Shown here: positions 1-8,384 of the stretch, piece by piece | How the letters are laid out: every line of letters begins with the position of its first letter | Numbering within the stretch: position 1 is the stretch's first letter | Source of the DNA: Pseudomonadota bacterium | GTDB lineage: Bacteria > Myxococcota > Myxococcia > Myxococcales > Anaeromyxobacteraceae | Direction of reading: 5' to 3' | Assembly: GCA_023428085.1 (NCBI GenBank) | Contig: JAEYZK010000040.1 | Coordinates: 1 to 12,113, forward strand | DNA: 12,113 bases | Position numbers and translations under genes: made by a program | The notes under the pieces: generated by a model | Databases searched by the model: none | The model's input: only the letters and a program-made list of their open reading frames with translations | What the model was told of the DNA's origin: nothing

Positions 1-929
1 GCCGTGGGGCGCGCCGCGGCGTGGCCCTTCGCGGCGGCGCCGGCCCGGCGCTCGGCGAGCGAGTGGACCGGCGCGGGCGCGCCCGGGGACTCCTCGCGCG
101 TTCGCGAGAGCGAGCTGGGCAGCGGCCGGCCGCCGGGGGCGCGGAAGGCGGTGACGCCGTCGAGCTCGACGCGCTCGAGGTCCTGGCCCACCGCGAGCGG
201 GGTCTCCACCGGGCCGAGGACGAGCACGCCGCCCGGCGCGAGCGAGACCGCGAGCTTCTCCACCACCAGCGCCGCGGTCGGCGGGTTGAAGTAGATGAGC
301 ACGTTGCGGCAGAGGACGAGGTCGAAGCCGAGCGCGGGGGCCGGGTCCCGGACGAGGTTGTGCCGCCGGAACTCGACCATCGCCCGGATCTCGGGCCGCA
401 CCTCCACCTGCGGCGGGTGGGACTCGAAGTGACGGTTCCGCACCGCCGGGTCGAGCCGGCGGAGCGACCACTCGCCGTACCGGGCCTCCCTCGCCACCGC
501 GAGGGCGCGGGACGAGACGTCGGTCGCGAGGATCCGGTCGCCGAGCCCGAGGCGGCCCGCGTCCACGAGCTCCATCGCCAGCGTGTAGGGCTCCTCGCCG
601 GTGGCGCAGCCCGCCGACCAGATCGAGAGCGGGCGCTCGCGCGGCGCGGCGGAGATCGCGAGCTGGCGGATGAGGACGAGCTGCTCGGGGTGGCGGAAGA
701 AGTAGGTCTCGCCGACCACCGCCGCCTCGACGAGCGAGGTGACCGCCTTGTGCTCGCGGGCGCGGAGCTTGCCGAGGAAGGCCTCCGGCGCGAGCCGCAG
801 CTCGCGCGCCGCGCGCATGAACGCGTCGCCCAGCGTGCGGCGGATCCCGGGCGAGAGGGTGAGGCCGCAGGCCTCCTCCAGCACGCGCTCGACCTCGGGG
901 AGCGGGACCCCTGCGGCCTTGAGGTTCAT
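1..929 (-). CDS. cheR: CheR-type chemoreceptor methyltransferase (3' end outside window)
   Basis: SAM-dependent protein-glutamate O-methyltransferase that methylates chemoreceptor glutamates, the adaptation step of chemosensory signalling; cytoplasmic. Translating the minus strand from ATG at 929 gives 309 codons with no stop before the edge. Residues 1-80 form the helical CheR N-domain, ending in GETYFFRH (73-80), the family's NETxFFR-like signature with Gly for Asn. The SAM-binding loop is SAGCATGEEPY (105-115), and LCRNVLIYF (206-214) is the conserved late Rossmann motif. From about 265 the protein becomes a Pro/Ala/Arg/Ser-rich linker, longer than in a plain CheR (about 280 residues), so a C-terminal partner domain such as TPRs may lie beyond the edge (inference). 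The start overlaps the cheW stop as ATGA, giving translational coupling and fixing the start. Confidence 0.93.
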   Translation of the reverse strand, partial: MNLKAAGVPLPEVERVLEEACGLTLSPGIRRTLGDAFMRAARELRLAPEAFLGKLRAREHKAVTSLVEAAVVGETYFFRHPEQLVLIRQLAISAAPRERPLSIWSAGCATGEEPYTLAMELVDAGRLGLGDRILATDVSSRALAVAREARYGEWSLRRLDPAVRNRHFESHPPQVEVRPEIRAMVEFRRHNLVRDPAPALGFDLVLCRNVLIYFNPPTAALVVEKLAVSLAPGGVLVLGPVETPLAVGQDLERVELDGVTAFRAPGGRPLPSSLSRTREESPGAPAPVHSLAERRAGAAAKGHAAARPT

Positions 930-1486
930 GCCTCGCGCCCCGCCAGCTCGGCCTGGATGGGCGACGGGTCGAGCACCGGCAGGACCTCCTCGCCGTCGAG
1001 GCACAGGCCCGCCGCGAGCCGCGACTCCTTCCAGCCCTCCGGCATCCCGGCGACGACGTCGCCCTCGTAGAGCTTCGGGTTCTCGACGAGCCGCGGGACC
1101 TGGTCCACGACGAGGCCCACCACCGGCGTCCCCGCGAGGATCACGATCTGCGCGTCGAGCGCGGGCTCGGTCTTCGCGCCGAGGAGCTTCCGGAGGTCCA
1201 CCGCGATCACCGGCATGCCGCGGCAGACGAACGTGCCCCGCACGTGCTGCGGCGCCCCGACGAGCGGGTTCGTGGCGACGAGCCGGACCACCTCGAGGAC
1301 GCGGCCCGACGAGAGCAGCGCGCGGCGGCCGTTGGCCTGGACGACGAGGTGGACGCCGGGCAGCGTCTCGCCCCCGAACGCGAGCAGGCGCCCATGGACC
1401 TTCTGGAGCTCCTCCTCCAGACGGCGCATGTGCGCGATCAACTCTGCGCGGGACGCACGGATCTCGGGCTGCGGGGCGTTGGGCAC
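926..1486 (-). CDS. cheW: CheW-like chemotaxis coupling protein with N-terminal coiled coil
   Basis: Scaffold protein that links chemoreceptors to a CheA kinase; 186 aa. Residues 10-38 are charged and heptad-like (RAELIAHMRRLEEELQKVH) and probably form a coiled coil. The CheW SH3-like fold follows: VHLVVQANGRRALLSSGRVLEVVRL-type first half, then GTFVCRGMPVIAVDLRKLLG (about 84-103), QIVILAG and VGLVVDQV, the usual CheW order. E. coli CheW is 167 aa and lacks such an N-terminal helix. The start is GTG at 1486-1484, preceded by AGGAGG (minus-strand sense) four bases upstream. It overlaps the cheR start by ATGA, so the two are one transcript and probably one complex. This could be a WspB/WspD-like CheW of an alternative chemosensory system rather than a flagellar one; the window does not decide it. 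Confidence 0.92.
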   Translation of the reverse strand: MPNAPQPEIRASRAELIAHMRRLEEELQKVHGRLLAFGGETLPGVHLVVQANGRRALLSSGRVLEVVRLVATNPLVGAPQHVRGTFVCRGMPVIAVDLRKLLGAKTEPALDAQIVILAGTPVVGLVVDQVPRLVENPKLYEGDVVAGMPEGWKESRLAAGLCLDGEEVLPVLDPSPIQAELAGREA

Positions 1487-1490
1487 GGCG

Positions 1491-1496
1491 CCTCCT
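1491..1496 (-). promoter_or_regulatory. Shine-Dalgarno of cheW
   Basis: The minus strand reads AGGAGG, followed by CGCC and the GTG start at 1486. This is the strongest ribosome binding site in the window and supports the GTG as the true cheW start. Confidence 0.75.
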
Positions 1497-1510
1497 GACG
1501 GTCGAAGCGT

Positions 1511-1539
1511 AGAATATCAGGGTTCCTTCGGCCAGTTCA
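1511..1539 (-). promoter_or_regulatory. Possible sigma70-type promoter of cheW-cheR
   Basis: On the minus strand TGAACT (1539-1534) and TATTCT (1516-1511) are separated by 17 bases, with three and four matches to the -35 and -10 consensus. The implied leader to the GTG is about 20 bases. The short AT-rich patch around 1510-1519 stands out from the GC-rich surroundings. The match is weak and is offered only as the best candidate between the repeat element and cheW. Confidence 0.3.
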
Positions 1540-1595
1540 CCCGGCCCCCTCGCCGCGGGACACGATCGGCGGCACCCACACCGGCGATACCGGGG

Positions 1596-1673
1596 TCGGT
1601 TGTCAGTGGACGGTGCTCGGTCTCCGGGGTCCGCCGAGACCGACTCGCCGACAGCCCGTCCACCGACAACCGA
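1596..1673. repeat. Inverted-repeat half of heptad element 1, nested hairpins
   Basis: Bases 1596-1613 and 1656-1673 are inverted copies matching at 17 of 18 positions. Inside the loop a second perfect 8-bp stem pairs 1617-1624 with 1636-1643. The left arm can be read as degenerate 7-base units inverted relative to the direct array that follows. The structure can form as DNA cruciform or as RNA on either strand; read from ggt it would be 3'-UTR. Confidence 0.8.
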
Positions 1674-1750
1674 CGACTGACAACTGCCAACTGCCAACTG
1701 CCAACTGACAACTGACAACTGACAACTGACAACTGACAACTGCCAACCGA
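1660..1750. repeat. Direct heptanucleotide array of element 1
   Basis: Thirteen consecutive 7-base units without interruption. The core is eleven units from 1674: one CGACTGA, three CAACTGC, five CAACTGA, one CAACTGC and a closing CAACCGA. Two degenerate units (CCACCGA, CAACCGA) precede it from 1660. In another rotation the unit is YG(A/C)CAAC. The array ends three bases from the ggt stop codon, so it directly follows that gene's coding end. All six frames over it give artificial peptide repeats and it contains no gene. Confidence 0.97.
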
Positions 1751-1753
1751 TCC

Positions 1754-3412
1754 TCACGGCGCCGCCGGCGCGCCCTCGCCCGACGCGTCGCTCGCCGCTT
1801 CCCACCAGCCCTCCGGCGTCCGCCGCACCGCCTGCGGATTGCTCCACGCCCGCTGCCGCCAGAGGAGCGCGTGCCCGCGCGCCTCGAGCGCGCGCGCGGT
1901 CTCGGCCTCGAGCGCGCCCGGCTCGATCTGGATCGCGTCGGGGCGCCACTGGTGGTGGATGCGCGGCGTGGAGACGGCCTGCGAGAGGGACATACCATCG
2001 TCCACGATGTGTGAGATCACCTGCGCCACCGCGGTGGGGATGGTCGTACCGCCCGGCGCGCCGACGGCGAGCTGGAGCCGGCCGTCCGGGCCGAAGACGA
2101 GCGTCGGGGCCATCGAGGAGAGCGGGCTCTTCCCGGGCGCGGGCGCGTTGGCGCCGGTGCCGACCGCGCCGAACACGTTGGGCACCCCGGGCGCAGCGTC
2201 GAAGTCGTCCATCTGGTCGTTGAGCACGAACCCCGCGCCGGGGACGACGACGCAGGAGCCGAACATGTAGTTCACCGTGGTGGTGAGGGCGACGGCGTTG
2301 CCGGCGCGATCGGCGACCGAGAGGTGGCTCGTCTGGCTCGACTCGCCCGGCGGGACCGGCCCCGGCACCGCCGCCGCGCGCGGGCCCACGGCGGCGGCGG
2401 CCCGCGCCGCCTCCTCGCGCGAGGTCATCCGCGCGACCTCCTCCGCGGCGGCGGGCACGAACGCGGGATCGCCGAGGAGGCCGCGCCGCGCGTAGAGCCG
2501 CTTCGACGCCTCGGCCATGGCGTGCAGGAACCGCTCGGGCCGGTAGCCGCCGGCCCGCGGGTCCTCGTGCTCGAGCGCCTGGAGCAGGCCGATCACGATC
2601 GCGCCGCCGGAGGACGGGAGCGGCATCGAGACGATCCGGTGGCCGCGGTAGCGCCCCTCGAGCGGCGTCCGCTCGCGCACCTCGTAGCGCGCGAGGTCGG
2701 CGGCGGTGAGGACGCCGCCGTCGTCCTTCACGGCCCGTACGATCGCCGCCGCCAGCTTCCCCCGGTAGAAGCTCCCGGGGTCCTTCCCGATGGCGCGCAG
2801 CGTGCGGGCGAGCTCCGGCTGGCGGAGGCGCGTCCCGGGCGGCGGGACCGCGGGCGCGCCGTCCGGGCCGCGGACCAGGTAGAGGCGCGCGGCGGCGGGG
2901 CGCGCGGCGAGGCAGGCGCGGCGGGCCTCCGCGAGGCGGCGGTAGTGGGGGCCGATCGGGAACCCGCGCTCCGCGATCCGGGCCGCGGGCTCGACGAGGC
3001 GCGCGAGCGGCATCGTCCCGTACCGCTTCGCGAGGGCGGCGTAGCCCTTCACGGCGCCCGGCACCGCGACCGAGAGGCCGCCGTCGAGCGACGGGCTGGG
3101 CGCGCCCTCCGCCCGCGGGCCCGCGAACAGGTCCGCGCGCGCCGCGGCCGGCGCCACCTCCCGGAAGTCGAGCGCGGTGGTCCGGCCCTCGCCCGCGAGG
3201 TGCACGAGCGCGAACCCGCCCCCGCCGATCCCCGACGACTCCGGCTCGACCACCGCGAGCACGAACGCCGCCGCGACCGCCGCGTCGGCGGCGTTGCCGC
3301 CTTCCCGCAGGACCTGCGCGGCGGCCTCGCTCGCGAGCGGGTGAGCGCTCGCCACCGCTCCCCCGGGGGAGACGGCGGTCGCGGAGAGGAGAAGCAGGAG
3401 GAGCTGGGCCAT
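1754..3412 (-). CDS. ggt: Gamma-glutamyltransferase (gamma-glutamyl transpeptidase)
   Basis: Cleaves the gamma-glutamyl bond of glutathione and related compounds and transfers the glutamyl group to water or an amino acid; an Ntn hydrolase that splits itself into two subunits, normally periplasmic or secreted. The 552-aa length fits the family. A hydrophobic leader (about residues 3-21, run of six Leu) looks like a signal peptide with an unusually neutral n-region. DFREVAP (82-88) carries the Arg equivalent to E. coli R114 that binds the substrate carboxylate. The autocleavage nucleophile is T361 in QTSHLSV, followed by the subunit motif FVLNDQMDDF; SSM at 432-434 and the APGGTT loop (452-457) are intact, so the enzyme should be active. 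The ATG at 3412 has no clear Shine-Dalgarno. It is divergent from glmU; its stop lies three bases from heptad element 1. Confidence 0.95.
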   Translation of the reverse strand: MAQLLLLLLSATAVSPGGAVASAHPLASEAAAQVLREGGNAADAAVAAAFVLAVVEPESSGIGGGGFALVHLAGEGRTTALDFREVAPAAARADLFAGPRAEGAPSPSLDGGLSVAVPGAVKGYAALAKRYGTMPLARLVEPAARIAERGFPIGPHYRRLAEARRACLAARPAAARLYLVRGPDGAPAVPPPGTRLRQPELARTLRAIGKDPGSFYRGKLAAAIVRAVKDDGGVLTAADLARYEVRERTPLEGRYRGHRIVSMPLPSSGGAIVIGLLQALEHEDPRAGGYRPERFLHAMAEASKRLYARRGLLGDPAFVPAAAEEVARMTSREEAARAAAAVGPRAAAVPGPVPPGESSQTSHLSVADRAGNAVALTTTVNYMFGSCVVVPGAGFVLNDQMDDFDAAPGVPNVFGAVGTGANAPAPGKSPLSSMAPTLVFGPDGRLQLAVGAPGGTTIPTAVAQVISHIVDDGMSLSQAVSTPRIHHQWRPDAIQIEPGALEAETARALEARGHALLWRQRAWSNPQAVRRTPEGWWEAASDASGEGAPAAP

Positions 3413-3557
3413 GGGCCGGGAGTGTACGGGGACGCGCGGCCGGGGTCCCGTTCGCGAGTGACGGGCCGAGCGGGCGCAGCCCCTTCCGGTCCACGGGGCT
3501 TGCGCCTCGATCAGCGGCTTGATCGCGGGGGTACGCGGGCCTTAGCCTGCCCGGCGC
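3413..3557. promoter_or_regulatory. Divergent intergenic region between ggt and glmU
   Basis: These 145 bases must hold the promoters of both ggt and glmU. I see no convincing -35/-10 pair on either strand and no Shine-Dalgarno before either start. A short CCCGT/ACGGG inverted pair sits near 3447-3465, but 5 bp in such GC-rich DNA is weak evidence for an operator. Confidence 0.4.
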
Positions 3558-5027
3558 ATGCCCCGCCCACGCTCGCCCATCGCCGCCGTCGTGCTCGCCG
3601 CAGGGAAGGGGACGCGGATGAAGTCCGCCCGCGCCAAGGTCCTGCACGAGGTCGCGGGGCGACCTCTCGCCTACTACCCCGTCCAGCGCGCCCTCGCGCT
3701 CGGCGCGGAGCGGGTCGTCGTGGTCGTCGGTCACCAGGCGGAGGTCGTCGAGGCCGCGCTGCGCGCGGCCCTGCCCGGGGCGCCGCTCCGGTTCGCGCTC
3801 CAGGCCGAGCAGCTCGGCACGGCCCACGCCGTCCTCCAGGCGAAGGCGGCGCTGCGGGGCTTCGCAGGCCCGATCCTCGTCCTCTCCGGCGACACGCCGC
3901 TCCTCACGACCGAGGCGCTCCAGGCGGTCGCCGCGGCGCGCGCGCGGGCCAGGGCGCTCGTCGCGATGGCGACGATGGTGCCCGCCTCCCCGCGCGGCTA
4001 CGGCCGGGTCGTCCGCGACGCGCGCGGCCGGGCCGTCCGCGTCGTCGAGGAGAAGGACGCGACCGAGGCCGAGCGCGCGCTCACCGAGGTGAACTCCGGG
4101 CTCTACTGCGTGGACTCGGAGTTCCTGTGGCGGGCGCTCGGGAAGGTGGGCGCGAAGAACGCGCAGGGCGAGTTCTACCTGCCGGACCTCGTCGCGATGG
4201 CGGCGGCGAAGGGCGGCGCGGCCACGGTCGAGATCCCGGCGTTCGTCGCGGCGGGGGTGAACGACCGCGCGGAGCTCGCGCGGGTGGGGCGCGTCCTCGT
4301 CGGCCGGCTCGCCGAGGCGCACGCGCGGGCGGGCGTCACGATCGAGGACCCTGCCCGCTTCGACTGCGACGAGGGCGTGGAGATCGGGCAGGACGTCGTG
4401 ATCGAGCCCGGGGTGCGGCTCAAGGGACGCACCCGTGTCGGCGCGAACACGATCGTGGGCGCGGGGTGCATCCTGCAGGACGCGGTGATCGGGGAGGGCG
4501 TCACGCTCAAGCCGTACACGGTGATCGAGGACGCCCGCGTGGAGGCCAAGGCGATCGTGGGCCCGTTCTCGCGGCTCCGGCCCGGGTCGGAGATCGGCGA
4601 GGGCGCCCACGTCGGGAACTTCGTCGAGACGAAGAAGACGAGGCTCGGCAAGGGCTCCAAGGCCAACCACCTGACGTACCTGGGCGACGCGGAGATCGGC
4701 CAGGGCGTGAACGTCGGCGCCGGCACCATCACCTGCAACTACGACGGCGAGAAGAAGCACCCGACCCGGATCGGCGACGGGGTCTTCGTCGGCTCGGACT
4801 CGATTTTGGTCGCGCCGATCGAGATCGGCGCGGGCGCGTACGTGGCGGCGGGATCCACCCTGACCGATCCGGTGCCGCCGGGCGCGCTCGCGCTCGGCCG
4901 CGCGCGGCAGGTCACCAAGGAAGGGTGGGTGGCACGGCGCCAGCAGGAGCAGAGATTGAAGGGCACGCCCGACTCCCGTCCGTCCCGGCCGGGGAAGGGC
5001 CGCCCGCCCGCGCGGCGCGCGGGATAA
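3558..5027 (+). CDS. glmU: Bifunctional GlmU: GlcN-1-P acetyltransferase / GlcNAc-1-P uridyltransferase
   Basis: Makes UDP-GlcNAc from glucosamine-1-phosphate, acetyl-CoA and UTP for peptidoglycan and lipopolysaccharide; cytoplasmic trimer. The N-terminal uridyltransferase half (about 1-240) shows LAAGKGTRMKS (13-23), the nucleotide-binding loop, with the metal-binding Asp of SGDTPLL at 112 and N235 in GVNDR. The C-terminal half is a left-handed beta-helix of hexapeptide repeats ([LIV]GxGxx style, about 265-440), with the catalytic base H371 in ANHLTYLGD and NVGAGTITCNYDG after it. At 489 aa it is about 30 residues longer than E. coli GlmU (456), the excess being a short N-terminal extension and a Pro/Arg/Lys-rich tail after about 460. 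The ATG has no visible Shine-Dalgarno, but the next candidate would cut the first beta-strand. It lies 19 bases ahead of glmS, so they are probably co-transcribed. Confidence 0.97.
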   Translation: MPRPRSPIAAVVLAAGKGTRMKSARAKVLHEVAGRPLAYYPVQRALALGAERVVVVVGHQAEVVEAALRAALPGAPLRFALQAEQLGTAHAVLQAKAALRGFAGPILVLSGDTPLLTTEALQAVAAARARARALVAMATMVPASPRGYGRVVRDARGRAVRVVEEKDATEAERALTEVNSGLYCVDSEFLWRALGKVGAKNAQGEFYLPDLVAMAAAKGGAATVEIPAFVAAGVNDRAELARVGRVLVGRLAEAHARAGVTIEDPARFDCDEGVEIGQDVVIEPGVRLKGRTRVGANTIVGAGCILQDAVIGEGVTLKPYTVIEDARVEAKAIVGPFSRLRPGSEIGEGAHVGNFVETKKTRLGKGSKANHLTYLGDAEIGQGVNVGAGTITCNYDGEKKHPTRIGDGVFVGSDSILVAPIEIGAGAYVAAGSTLTDPVPPGALALGRARQVTKEGWVARRQQEQRLKGTPDSRPSRPGKGRPPARRAG

Positions 5028-5037
5028 TCTTCCCGGG
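4989..5037 (+). promoter_or_regulatory. Nested hairpin at the glmU-glmS junction
   Basis: An inner perfect 7-bp GC stem (5007-5013 with 5017-5023, three-base loop) ends just before the glmU TAA. An outer arm pairs 4989-4997 with 5029-5037 at 8 of 9 positions. The outer right arm overlaps GGGGG (5035-5039), the likely glmS Shine-Dalgarno seven bases before its ATG. The fold could limit ribosome access to glmS or mark an RNA processing site. GC-rich codons of the GlmU tail could create it by chance. Confidence 0.4.
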
Positions 5038-5046
5038 GGCACTCCC

Positions 5047-6881
<1,835 letters not shown>

Positions 6882-6882
<1 letters not shown>

Positions 6883-6901
6883 GGCCCGCGGCAGCGGGCC
6901 C
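6882..6901 (+). terminator. Hairpin terminator of glmUS
   Basis: A perfect 8-bp all-GC stem (6882-6889 with 6894-6901) with the loop GGCA; the first stem base is the last base of the glmS TAG stop. No T-tract follows, so it is not a textbook intrinsic terminator, but its position at the gene end is telling. Confidence 0.6.
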
Positions 6902-7087
6902 GGAGTCGAAGGACGGACGGGCGGGGCCGTACGCGGCCTCCGAACGCCCGCTCGTGCAGATCCTTCTCTCAGCGTGCCGCGGCCCCGAGCCGGATCGATG
7001 CGATCCGCGCTCCGCCCCCCGTCCCCGCCCCCGGCTTCTCCTTGCATCACCCGAAGCCCCCATCACATGTGCATCGCCATGCCCTCG
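6902..7087. other. Intergenic region before the epoxide hydrolase
   Basis: An open frame continues upstream to a GTG at 6974, but codons between 6974 and 7066 (CGA, GCT, TCT, CCT, runs of CCC/CCG) do not show the G/C third-position bias of real genes here, and the peptide is a Pro/Ser-rich string with no family match. I read it as leader and promoter DNA. No clear promoter motif is visible. Confidence 0.5.
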
Positions 7088-8203
7088 ATGACCCCCTTCC
7101 GCGCCCACCTCCCCGACGCGGTCCTCGCAGACCTCCGCGACCGCCTCGCGCGGACGCGCTTCGCGGACGACCTCCCCGGCGCGGGCTGGGACGACGGCAC
7201 GCCGGCCGCGCACCTGCGCGAGCAGGTCGAGCACTGGCTCCACCGCTACGACTGGCGCGCCCACGAGGCGCGGCTGAACGCCTTCCCCCAGTGGACGACG
7301 GAGCTCGACGGCGAGGCCGTCCACCTCCTGCACGTCCGCTCCCCCGAGCCGGACGCGACCCCGGCCATCCTCACGCACGGCTGGCCGGGGACGGTCTTCG
7401 AGTGGCTGGACGTCGTCGGGCCGCTCACGGATCCGCGCGCGCACGGCGGTGATCCCCGCGCGGCGCTCCACCTCGTCGTCCCGTCGCTCCCGGGGTTCGC
7501 CTTCTCGGGCCCGACGCGGCAGCGCGGGTGGGGGCGGACGCGGATCGCGGACGCGTGGGTCGCGCTCATGGAGCGGCTCGGGTACCCGCGGTTCCTCGCG
7601 ATCGGGAACGACTGGGGCAGCGAGATCTCGCTCGTGCTCGCGCGGCGCCACCCGGAGCGGATCCTCGGCGCGCACGTCACGCAGATCTTCGACTCGGTCG
7701 CGGACGCGGCGGCGCGGCTCCCGGATCCCACGCCCGAGGAGCGGGCGGCGCTCGCGGGGGAGGCCTGGTACCGCGCGCACATGTCCGCCTACCACCACGT
7801 CCAGGTCCAGCAGCCTGCGTCGCTCGCGCACGCGCTCGCCGACTCGCCGGCGGGCTACCTCGGCTGGCTGAACATCGTGTTCCGCGGCGGGCTCGACCTC
7901 GACTTCGTCCTCACGCAGGCCACCGCGGCGTGGGCGACGGGCACGGTGGCCTCGGGGCTCCGCCTCTACCGCGAGGCGGAGCGCGAGGACGAGGCGGTGA
8001 AGGCCCTGCCGCCCTCGCTTGCGCCGGTCGCGCTCGCCCAGTTCGCGAACGACACGGTCTCGATCCGCCGCCTCGCCGCCGAGACGCACCGGAACCTCCT
8101 CGCGTGGAACGCGTACGCCACGGGGAGCCACTGGGCCGCCCACAGCGCGCCCGCGGTGTGGGTCGCGGACGTCCAGGCGTTCGTCCGGCGCGCGGCGGCC
8201 TGA
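7088..8203 (+). CDS. Epoxide hydrolase, EHN (microsomal/juvenile-hormone-like) family, alpha/beta hydrolase
   Basis: Predicted to open epoxides to vicinal diols through an alkyl-enzyme ester; probably cytoplasmic, substrate unknown. From ATG 7088 the protein has 371 aa, the usual size. Residues 1-95 are the EHN N-terminal domain (FRAHLPDAVLADLRDRL, then YDWRAHEARLNAFPQW). The oxyanion motif is HGWPG (97-101), the nucleophile D175 lies in GNDWGS, and the catalytic His is probably H348 in GSHWAAH, with D322 a plausible acid partner. Lid tyrosines Y235 and Y294 fit the family's epoxide-activating pair, and QQPASLAHALADSPAGYLGW is the family's lid segment. ATGs at 7067 and 7079 are in frame and no start has a Shine-Dalgarno; 7088 was chosen because the EHN domain begins there. 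It stands alone between glmS and a chemoreceptor, and neither neighbour suggests a substrate. Confidence 0.9.
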   Translation: MTPFRAHLPDAVLADLRDRLARTRFADDLPGAGWDDGTPAAHLREQVEHWLHRYDWRAHEARLNAFPQWTTELDGEAVHLLHVRSPEPDATPAILTHGWPGTVFEWLDVVGPLTDPRAHGGDPRAALHLVVPSLPGFAFSGPTRQRGWGRTRIADAWVALMERLGYPRFLAIGNDWGSEISLVLARRHPERILGAHVTQIFDSVADAAARLPDPTPEERAALAGEAWYRAHMSAYHHVQVQQPASLAHALADSPAGYLGWLNIVFRGGLDLDFVLTQATAAWATGTVASGLRLYREAEREDEAVKALPPSLAPVALAQFANDTVSIRRLAAETHRNLLAWNAYATGSHWAAHSAPAVWVADVQAFVRRAAA

Positions 8204-8207
8204 CGCG

Positions 8208-8229
8208 GCGCGTACGGCCTGGTACGCGC
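8208..8229 (+). terminator. Hairpin terminator after the epoxide hydrolase
   Basis: A perfect 8-bp stem GCGCGTAC/GTACGCGC (8208-8215 with 8222-8229) and a 6-base loop begins five bases after the TGA stop. There is no T-tract. It is the same type of stop-proximal GC hairpin as after glmS. Confidence 0.55.
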
Positions 8230-8355
8230 GGCGCAAAGGCGGCGCGGCCCATGGGCGCATATCGACGGACATCGGCCCCCATACGCTGCGTCCACCCCGT
8301 CACCGCGTCGAGTGATTTCCGCCCTGTTCCGGCCGGCGGTAGAACTGGGCATACT

Positions 8356-8380
8356 GGTGTCGCTTCCCGACACCTGGGAG
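8356..8380 (+). promoter_or_regulatory. Leader hairpin and ribosome binding site of the chemoreceptor
   Basis: A perfect 7-bp stem GGTGTCG/CGACACC (8356-8362 with 8368-8374) with a 5-base loop ends two bases before GGGAG (8376-8380), the Shine-Dalgarno, which is four bases from the ATG at 8385. CATACT at 8350-8355 resembles a -10 box, but no good -35 is seen. The hairpin could be an operator palindrome or an RNA structure that affects initiation; the rest of 8230-8349 shows nothing I recognise. Confidence 0.4.
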
Positions 8381-8384
8381 ACCC

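Noticed and set aside
21..1070. Plus-strand frame of 349 codons across cheR and cheW
   Set aside because: Antisense to two genes that have clear motifs and a coupled ATGA junction; the translation is Arg/Glu/Ala-rich with no family features.
1517..1732. Small minus-strand frame encoding a QLSV/SCQL-type peptide repeat
   Set aside because: The peptide periodicity comes only from the 7-base DNA repeat (21 bases per peptide period). The same array gives similar repeats in other frames, so it is not evidence of a gene.
5028..5046. glmS ribozyme upstream of glmS
   Set aside because: Only 19 bases separate the genes, and the upstream sequence is glmU coding; the conserved ribozyme core is about 150 bases and is not seen.
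6974..7087. GTG at 6974 as start of the epoxide hydrolase
   Set aside because: Codon third positions in this stretch do not follow the genome's G/C bias, the peptide is low-complexity, and the EHN domain begins at the ATG 7088.
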